DNA of 9,948 nt from Nitrospirota bacterium. GTDB lineage: Bacteria > Nitrospirota > Nitrospiria > Nitrospirales > NS-4. A model generated the notes under the pieces. The model did no database searches, was not told the origin of the DNA, and saw nothing but the letters and a program-made list of their open reading frames with translations. The stretch covers positions 1 to 9,948 of the forward strand of contig VBOF01000065.1 of assembly GCA_005877855.1 (NCBI GenBank), read 5' to 3'. A program made the translations under genes and the position numbers. Below, one piece after another: positions 6,034 to 9,948 of the stretch. The stretch's first letter is position 1. Every line of letters begins with the position of its first letter.

Positions 6034-6558
6034 TCAGAAACGGACTCCCAAAGCGAGCCCGGGCATCACGTGCGTGCCTGTTCCCGCACCGGTGTCCAGA
6101 TCCGTGAAGTTGAGGAGAAAGGTGGCGGTCACCGCGAGCCTCCGATCCAGCACGTAGTCGAAGCCGAACCCCAGCGGGAGCAGCCAGGAGGTATCGGATT
6201 GGCGAAAGTCCGCATGGACAAAGCCGAGCCCCCCCTGCAAGACCAGCTTGCCGCGATCTCCGGTACCCGGCACATTGAGCCAGCATTTGGCCTGCCCCGA
6301 AAGTCCGGTCAGGGTCAAGTCTCCGGTGAACCCCAGCTGGAGCAACGGACCCACCGAAATCTCATGGTTCAGACGATAGTTGAAGTCCAGGTTGAGCGCG
6401 AAGGCGGTGTCATCGGGTGTGTTGGCCAACAAGCCCAATGCGCCGCCGCCCGTCCAAGTTCCGGCTTGCGAATTTGCAGCCTGTGCGGGCGCGGGGCCGG
6501 GGGCGCCGATCACTACGACAGCGACCCCGACCGTGAAGACCCACGCCAGGCCCGTCAT
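6034..6558 (-). CDS. Outer-membrane beta-barrel protein, last gene of the PilZ cluster
   Basis: A 174-residue protein. The N-terminus is a hydrophobic signal peptide (about 5-27) ending in APAQA|AN, giving a mature chain of about 147 residues. The mature part shows alternating hydrophobic and polar strands rich in Gly and aromatics, with turns such as NTPDD and LDRR, and ends in ALGVRF. A terminal Phe is the known recognition signal for outer-membrane barrel insertion by Bam. The size suits a small eight-strand barrel of the OmpA/OmpW-like kind, but no specific family or ligand can be named. The chosen ATG lacks a good ribosome binding site and the signal peptide lacks the usual basic n-region. 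Lys and Arg codons do precede the ATG in frame, but no start codon is found there. The gene is 20 bp downstream of the PilZ gene on the same strand, so co-transcription is likely. Confidence 0.8.
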   Translation of the reverse strand: MTGLAWVFTVGVAVVVIGAPGPAPAQAANSQAGTWTGGGALGLLANTPDDTAFALNLDFNYRLNHEISVGPLLQLGFTGDLTLTGLSGQAKCWLNVPGTGDRGKLVLQGGLGFVHADFRQSDTSWLLPLGFGFDYVLDRRLAVTATFLLNFTDLDTGAGTGTHVMPGLALGVRF

Positions 6559-6578
6559 GTCTCTTGACTTCGTCGTTG

Positions 6579-6959
6579 TTAGTGTCCCGCTTCTTTCGCC
6601 TCGAGGTGCGTCACCAGATACCGCGCCTTTTGCACCGCAGGCGAGCCGGCCGTCAGCGGCGTCTCAAATTCCAACCCTGTGTTGTCGCCGCACTGCCAGA
6701 TATCCTTGGCAATCAGCTCTTCGATGACTTCCCTGCCATCAAGACTCCGGAAATGGAAGCGGATGGTGACTCTCTCGTTACGCATCAAATTGTGCTTTAG
6801 GACGACCGCGACGCCGGTCCGGCTCAGGTTGCGCACGCTCCCCCAGTAGAAGTCACCACCGCCGGCCACCGCAATGTCTACGCGCGTCAGGAGGTGGAAC
6901 CGCGGCATGAGCCGCTGTTCTCCGGCCATCGTCCTTTCAGATCTTGGTGTTGGTACCAT
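6579..6959 (-). CDS. PilZ-domain protein, predicted c-di-GMP receptor
   Basis: A 126-residue cytoplasmic single-domain protein. It has both PilZ ligand motifs: RLMPR (RxxxR, residues 16-20) and NLSRTG (N/D-x-S-x-x-G, 44-49). Later strands include IAKDIWQCGDNTGLEFE (83-99), a usual PilZ ending. Family knowledge: such proteins bind cyclic di-GMP and alter polysaccharide, motility or envelope functions through partner proteins. The ATG at 6959 has a perfect AGGAGG with 7-nt spacing and is preferred. An internal ATG at 6929 also has AAAGGA 3-4 nt upstream and would give a 116-residue form that still keeps both motifs. Its neighbours are small membrane proteins upstream and an outer-membrane barrel downstream, suggesting it controls an envelope process. 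Confidence 0.92.
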   Translation of the reverse strand: MVPTPRSERTMAGEQRLMPRFHLLTRVDIAVAGGGDFYWGSVRNLSRTGVAVVLKHNLMRNERVTIRFHFRSLDGREVIEELIAKDIWQCGDNTGLEFETPLTAGSPAVQKARYLVTHLEAKEAGH

Positions 6960-6989
6960 TTGTGGGCCTCCTATCTATTCCGCTGGCGA

Positions 6990-7151
6990 TCACTCACCGT
7001 GTCGAGCAGTAATCCTGAGGTGCCGGCCCGTGAGGTGGACGAAGCGGGCCGGCGTTCTGGGTCCCGTGCGTCTCCTTTCCCTACCGGTGCTCAATCGGAG
7101 GACGAGACCGATGAAAATCGAAAGGAGCAGGAATGCGCTCACGTACTCCAT
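6990..7151 (-). CDS. Small 53-residue putative membrane protein
   Basis: A minus-strand frame from ATG at 7151 to TGA at 6990-6992. It encodes an N-terminal hydrophobic helix (SAFLLLSIFIGLVL, residues 5-18) followed by a strongly basic, Arg-rich tail. It fits the gap between the 67-residue membrane protein (23 bp upstream) and the PilZ gene (30 bp downstream), matching the tight spacing of the other genes in the cluster. The ribosome binding site is weak (AGGCGG, 6 nt before the ATG). The hairpin at 7022-7053 lies inside this frame, so the segment might instead be a structured intergenic RNA. Conservation of the frame in relatives would decide. Confidence 0.4.
   Translation of the reverse strand: MEYVSAFLLLSIFIGLVLRLSTGRERRRTGPRTPARFVHLTGRHLRITARHGE
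7022..7053. repeat. Strong GC-rich hairpin in the PilZ cluster
   Basis: GCCGGCCCG / CGGGCCGGC, a perfect 9-bp stem with a 14-nt loop, lies between the small membrane protein gene and the PilZ gene and inside the putative 53-codon frame. No T-tract follows on either strand. It could stabilise or process the cluster mRNA or reduce read-through into the PilZ gene. Confidence 0.55.
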
Positions 7152-7174
7152 ACGATGCCGCCTGCTGGACGCGC

Positions 7175-7378
7175 TCAGGACTGCGCTTCAGCCGGAATAT
7201 TTTCGGGCTTGCGTCCAGGCTCGTGAGAAGACGACCTCTTCTTGAAGATCACGATCTTCCGGTCGGTCATGTACAAGAAGACCGTGATCCCGATGGCGAC
7301 CGCCACCAGTGACGCCAAGACCATGGCCGTTACCACCAAAAAGCCCACAAGCTGGAGCCCGTCGCCCAACGGTTCCAT
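7175..7378 (-). CDS. Small 67-residue single-TM membrane protein
   Basis: The frame extends upstream to an ATG at 7429, but the ATG at 7378 has a strong GGAGG 4 nt upstream and avoids overlap with the preceding gene, so this start is chosen. One long hydrophobic helix (about 9-37) is followed by a basic cytoplasmic-looking segment (MTDRKIVIFKKRSSS) and a polar tail, so the N-terminus probably faces the periplasm. There are no catalytic motifs and the family is not recognised. It follows the glycine-rich protein gene by 26 bp and is most likely in the same transcript as the PilZ and outer-membrane genes. It may be a small partner or anchor for an envelope complex; this is inference from context. 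Confidence 0.7.
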   Translation of the reverse strand: MEPLGDGLQLVGFLVVTAMVLASLVAVAIGITVFLYMTDRKIVIFKKRSSSHEPGRKPENIPAEAQS

Positions 7379-7404
7379 GCTTCCTCCCTCGCTGAGATGG
7401 CCGG

Positions 7405-7806
7405 TTAGTACCCTTTTTGGCGTATGCATGAACGGTAGGCGGCCAGGTATTGCGCATCGTGGGCCGCCGCTCCCCTGCCGGCGTCAATGCCCCCGCCAGC
7501 GATGGCACCGCCCGCAGCGCCCACCCCGGCGTCGCTGGGATCGCCGCTTGCGATATCCTTGCTCACAGCCATCGTCTTGTCCTCAGTTCGCTGTTGGGCA
7601 TAGGCTTGGCACGCCGCCACCTCGAGTTGGCTCGGCGCCGAGGCCTTCCGGGCCGACGCGTTGGCATGCGACGCGGCCCCTGTCTGCTTGAGGTCGTCGT
7701 GCTCAGCCCGGTAAGTCATGACGAGCGTCGTGACCAGGGCCGTCGCGCCGACCAACAGGAGACCGAATGTCGTCATCTTCCATACGTTCCAGATTGTTTC
7801 CGACAT
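7405..7806 (-). CDS. Glycine-rich (glycine-zipper-like) membrane-anchored protein, first gene of the PilZ cluster
   Basis: A 133-residue protein with one N-terminal TM helix (about 12-31), a polar Ala/Ser-rich linker, a helical segment with LEVAACQAYAQQR (61-73), a glycine-rich stretch GVGAAGGAIAGGGIDAG (94-110) and the ending YRSCIRQKGY (124-133). A glycine-zipper stretch followed by a YR-x-C-x-x-x-KGY tail resembles small envelope proteins whose roles are not defined. Two cysteines (66 and 127) lie in the part beyond the TM helix and could form a disulfide if it is periplasmic. The ribosome binding site is weak (GAGAAG/GCGAG). The near-consensus sigma-54 promoter at 7866-7881 precedes the gene with a leader of about 50 nt. 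Confidence 0.75.
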   Translation of the reverse strand: MSETIWNVWKMTTFGLLLVGATALVTTLVMTYRAEHDDLKQTGAASHANASARKASAPSQLEVAACQAYAQQRTEDKTMAVSKDIASGDPSDAGVGAAGGAIAGGGIDAGRGAAAHDAQYLAAYRSCIRQKGY

Positions 7807-7865
7807 TGCTCGCTTCTCTGACGTACCTTATTGGACCCGTCCCGCGGAAAGTTGTTGGCTGGTTG

Positions 7866-7881
7866 AGCAAGGAAGGTGCCA
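7866..7881 (-). promoter_or_regulatory. Sigma-54 (-24/-12) promoter of the PilZ/outer-membrane cluster
   Basis: On the minus strand TGGCAC (7881-7876), CTTCC, TTGCT (7870-7866). This matches the consensus TGGCAC-N5-TTGCW at every defined position, with the required GG-N10-GC spacing. Transcription would start near 7855, about 50 nt before the ATG at 7806. Sigma-54 promoters need an AAA+ enhancer-binding activator. The neighbouring kinase is of the GlrK/QseE type, whose known partner is such an activator. Confidence 0.7.
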
Positions 7882-7969
7882 CACCAGATTTCACTACGAT
7901 TTTAACAAGATGGGGCTGAACGACCAGTCAAACCGAGGCGGAGAGGGAGCAAACTGCATGACCGTGCAT

Positions 7970-7985
7970 TCGGTAGTTGTACCGA
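7970..7985. promoter_or_regulatory. Dyad TCGGTA-GTTG-TACCGA, candidate upstream activator site
   Basis: A perfect 6-bp inverted repeat with a 4-bp spacer. It lies about 115-130 bp upstream of the predicted sigma-54 transcription start, the usual distance for an enhancer-binding activator. It does not match the E. coli GlrR site pattern TGTC-N10-GACA, so the binding protein is unknown. Confidence 0.35.
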
Positions 7986-8179
7986 GATGACTGTGATTGT
8001 TTTGATATCTCAATGCGATAGGGATGTACGGGTTCTCCTACAGGTTGATGAGCGAAATCTTCACGCTCCCTGCGTCTCAGCGAAAAACTCTGAACACACT
8101 TTTTAGGGAGCAAGCGTGGCACCGACTGGTCCAGCGCTTGCCGAATAGGTCTTTTCCCAGATCTTTAAAGGAGTTGCAC

Positions 8180-8191
8180 GCAGGTCCCTGC
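8180..8191. promoter_or_regulatory. Dyad GCAGG-TC-CCTGC, candidate operator upstream of the kinase gene
   Basis: A perfect 5-bp inverted repeat with a 2-bp centre, 111 bp upstream of the kinase start and about 77 bp before its putative -35 element. Its position suits a regulator site, but no binding protein can be named. Confidence 0.25.
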
Positions 8192-8267
8192 ACAAGGCAT
8201 AGAGTCCGGATGGGAGGTACAGGACTCAGTAGTTTTACATAGCACACACTGATCCGATGGATTTCCA

Positions 8268-8296
8268 TTGATTTACGTTGATTCACAATGTATTAG
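8268..8296 (+). promoter_or_regulatory. Possible sigma-70 promoter of the kinase gene, implying a leaderless or very short leader
   Basis: TTGATT (8268-8273) and TATTAG (8291-8296) are separated by 17 bp; each matches the consensus in four of six positions. The start of transcription would fall at about 8303, on the ATG itself, and no ribosome binding site precedes that ATG. Alternatively translation starts at the in-frame TTG at 8387, which has GAAAGG 4 nt upstream. Confidence 0.3.
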
Positions 8297-8302
8297 ACGT
8301 GT

Positions 8303-9850
8303 ATGGATTCTCCTGCAGTTGCGAAAACTACTGGCGCAGCCGCCAACGCACCGGCCCTTAGTTTTGCGGAACGCTCAGAAAGGGCTTTGGCGAAGCTCTC
8401 AATCTTCTGGCGATTGGCACTGAGTTCGCTGGCCATCATCATCGTGGTGGCAGGAGTCAACTTCTACGCCCTGAGCCAGCTCCGGCAGCTCACTGCCTTG
8501 AGCACGGAACTGGTCTCCTACCACTACCCGTCCATCGACACGGCCAAGCGGCTCCTTGCCAATCTATACACCCAGCTGGGGAGTGAGAAGAAATACTTGG
8601 CGGTCCGAGACCTAACGTTCATGAGGGACTTCACTCAAGAGATCGACGAGTTCCGCCAAATCCTGACCACGCTGCAGGAGCAGGAATCCGCACCCGACGG
8701 CCAGAAGCAGCTGAAGGAGGTTGATCGCCTGCACCAGGAATACCTGGACCTCTTTCGCAGGGAGGCGGATCGCCAAGCCAGGCCGGCCGCCGGGTATGAG
8801 CGCCAGCGTGACGCCCTCATCGCCCGGATGACCGACGCCCTGGACGCGTACGTCAGCCTGCACGAGACCAGGGCGAACGCGCTCGTCATCGATTCCCGCA
8901 CGCGGTCGGCCCGCGCCGAGATCATCACCCAGCAACTCGTCATCGCCGTCGTCCTCCTCGGATTGGGCCTGGCCGGGCTCGCGACCTACAGCATCCTGCA
9001 TCCGTTGCGCCGGGTGCAGGAGCACATCCGGCAGATCGGTCAAGGGACGTTCGGACGGTCCGTGAATGTCGAAGCCCCCAGCGACCTGCGCGAACTGGTC
9101 GACACAGTAAACTGGATGGGCAAGAAGCTCCAGGAACTGGACGATATGAAGGCCGAGTTCCTAGCCCACGTCTCCCACGAGCTGCGCACCCCGCTGGCCT
9201 CCATCCGTGAGGGCACGCAACTGCTGCTGGACGAGATTCCCGGCCCCTTGAGCAAGGAGCAGCGTGAGACATTGCGGATCATCAAGGACAGCAGCGAGCG
9301 GCTGATCCGCCTGATTTCCACGCTGCTCGATCTCTCGAAGATGGCGGCCGGGATGATGGACTATCAGGTCGCACCCACCGACCTCCTGCGCCTGGCGGAG
9401 ACCTCGGTGGACAAAGTTCGGCTCCTGGCCGAAGGCAAACGCATTCAGATCCTGACCGAGGCGCCGTCTGGACGGGTGTGGGTGCCAGCCGACGGCGCCC
9501 GGATCGAACAGGTCCTGGACAACCTGCTCTCCAACGCCCTCAAGTTCAGCCCGGAAGGTGCGACTGTGAACATCCGTCTGCACCTGGATGTCAAGGCTGG
9601 AGTCGCCCTGGTGTCAGTGGCGGACACGGGGCCTGGCATTCCGCCAGAAGACTTGCCGCATGTTTTTGAACGCTTCTACCAGGGGCGTACGTACACGAAG
9701 AACACCTTGGCCGGCAGCGGTCTGGGGCTCGCACTGGCCAAGAAAGTCGTCGAGGCGCATTGGGGGCGGATCTGGGTCGAAAGCGACCTGGGCAAAGGGA
9801 CGACAGTCCATTTCACCCTGCCCCTGGCCAGAAGAGAAGGTCCCGCATGA
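8303..9850 (+). CDS. Sensor histidine kinase, GlrK/QseE-like
   Basis: A 515-residue inner-membrane kinase. TM1 is at about 36-57; a largely helical periplasmic sensor region follows (58-210); TM2 is at about 211-232; HAMP linker at about 233-285; HisKA at about 282-350 with the phospho-accepting H292 in SHELRTPLASIREGTQLLL; HATPase from about 390 with the N box DNLLSNALKFSP (406-417), G1 DTGPGI (441-446), F box FERFYQ and G2 GSGLGLALAK (471-480). All catalytic motifs are intact. W487 replaces the Gly usually found in the VEAHGG segment. The REGTQLLLDEIPGPL continuation after the H box resembles GlrK/QseE, envelope-stress kinases that phosphorylate the sigma-54 activator GlrR/QseF. The gene overlaps the next lipoprotein gene by ATGA, as expected for the QseE-QseG arrangement. 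The N-terminal start is uncertain because the ATG at 8303 lacks a ribosome binding site. Confidence 0.9.
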   Translation: MDSPAVAKTTGAAANAPALSFAERSERALAKLSIFWRLALSSLAIIIVVAGVNFYALSQLRQLTALSTELVSYHYPSIDTAKRLLANLYTQLGSEKKYLAVRDLTFMRDFTQEIDEFRQILTTLQEQESAPDGQKQLKEVDRLHQEYLDLFRREADRQARPAAGYERQRDALIARMTDALDAYVSLHETRANALVIDSRTRSARAEIITQQLVIAVVLLGLGLAGLATYSILHPLRRVQEHIRQIGQGTFGRSVNVEAPSDLRELVDTVNWMGKKLQELDDMKAEFLAHVSHELRTPLASIREGTQLLLDEIPGPLSKEQRETLRIIKDSSERLIRLISTLLDLSKMAAGMMDYQVAPTDLLRLAETSVDKVRLLAEGKRIQILTEAPSGRVWVPADGARIEQVLDNLLSNALKFSPEGATVNIRLHLDVKAGVALVSVADTGPGIPPEDLPHVFERFYQGRTYTKNTLAGSGLGLALAKKVVEAHWGRIWVESDLGKGTTVHFTLPLARREGPA

Positions 9851-9948
9851 ACCCGACCACGCGAGTCTCCGGCGGGCTCTTACTGGTGTTGGTGCTCACC
9901 TTGCACGCCTGCATTTTTCTGAACAACGGGACCTACTCCGCTTCGCCT
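9847..9948 (+). CDS. Lipoprotein, N-terminal part (gene cut by window end), QseG-like by position
   Basis: The ATG at 9847 overlaps the kinase stop by 4 bp and has AAGG 6 nt upstream. Only 34 codons are visible. They encode Arg6, a hydrophobic core (GGLLLVLVLTLHA) and Cys22 as a lipoprotein acylation site (LHAC, with an unusual His at -2). The residue after Cys is Ile rather than Asp, which favours outer-membrane sorting. In enterobacteria the gene after qseE/glrK encodes the outer-membrane lipoprotein QseG, which modulates the kinase. The same role is inferred here from gene order only, as no conserved body sequence can be seen. Confidence 0.7.
   Translation, partial: MNPTTRVSGGLLLVLVLTLHACIFLNNGTYSASP

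Larger units (their letters stand above)
7807..8302. other. 496-bp divergent regulatory region
   Basis: This stretch has no convincing gene; a 72-codon plus-strand frame (8024-8242) lacks a ribosome binding site and a recognisable product. It is less GC-rich than its flanks. It holds the leftward sigma-54 promoter (7866-7881), a dyad at 7970-7985, a dyad at 8180-8191 and a possible sigma-70 promoter at 8268-8296 reading into the kinase gene. The 8-mer GACCAGTC (7922-7929) recurs inverted at 8124-8131, which could be chance. Confidence 0.6.

Noticed and set aside
5783..6286. 167-codon minus-strand frame reaching into the 5690-6033 spacer
   Set aside because: It overlaps the beta-barrel gene in another frame and lacks a ribosome binding site, a signal peptide and any known motif.
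7609..7625. TTGGCACG on the plus strand, like a sigma-54 -24 element
   Set aside because: The -12 position reads CACCT rather than TTGC, it lies inside a coding gene, and it points antisense to it.
7922..8131. Inverted 8-mer pair GACCAGTC / GACTGGTC across the divergent region
   Set aside because: An 8-bp inverted match over a few hundred bases is expected about once by chance, and its flanks do not match.
8115..8132. TGGCAC on the plus strand upstream of the kinase gene
   Set aside because: After the correct spacing the -12 element reads GGTCC, with no GC, so it does not fit sigma-54.
8024..8242. 72-codon plus-strand frame in the divergent intergenic region
   Set aside because: It has no ribosome binding site, mixed codon use unlike neighbouring genes, and no recognisable product; it lies among regulatory signals.

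Overview
The window looks like a chromosomal segment of a Gram-negative bacterium with a GC-rich genome. The evidence is an outer-membrane barrel protein with a signal peptide and terminal Phe, a lipoprotein, GC-rich codon use, and a tRNA-Leu with an encoded CCA end. The protein flavour suggests Nitrospirota (Nitrospira-like), but this is an impression and not shown by any marker gene. There is no IS element, phage gene or CRISPR array.

Left part (1-2306, + strand): the C-terminal part of a multi-pass membrane protein resembling lipid-linked-sugar glycosyltransferases (GT-C/GT39 type) is followed 12 bp later by a family 2 glycosyltransferase of the polyprenyl-phosphate-sugar synthase type. 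The pair suggests synthesis and use of a lipid-linked sugar donor. A 293-bp spacer with hairpins, a direct repeat and an imperfect sigma-54-like site leads to a stand-alone protein with two receiver domains (2600-3388). This converges on a YihY/BrkB membrane protein gene (3412-4275, -).

Middle (4427-5689, - strand): tRNA-Leu(UAA), a two-TM protein with a soluble C-terminal domain of uncertain (possibly phospholipase-D-like) fold, and directly upstream a 31-codon remnant of a receiver domain. The remnant is clearly paralogous to the start of the two-receiver gene, and its stop codon overlaps the start of the two-TM protein.

Right part (6034-9948): a compact leftward five-gene cluster encodes a glycine-rich membrane protein, two small single-TM proteins (one too short for routine gene calling), a PilZ c-di-GMP-binding protein and an outer-membrane beta-barrel protein. 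A near-consensus sigma-54 promoter precedes it. Divergently, a GlrK/QseE-like sensor histidine kinase overlaps by 4 bp a lipoprotein gene that runs off the window. In enterobacteria the kinase-lipoprotein-regulator locus qseE/glrK-qseG-qseF/glrR has a sigma-54 activator as its third gene. The most interesting hypothesis here is therefore that a regulator just beyond the right edge drives the sigma-54 promoter of the PilZ/outer-membrane cluster, linking envelope sensing to a c-di-GMP-responsive envelope module.

An imperfect 32/33-bp repeat lies just past the stop codons of the two-TM gene and the outer-membrane protein gene.
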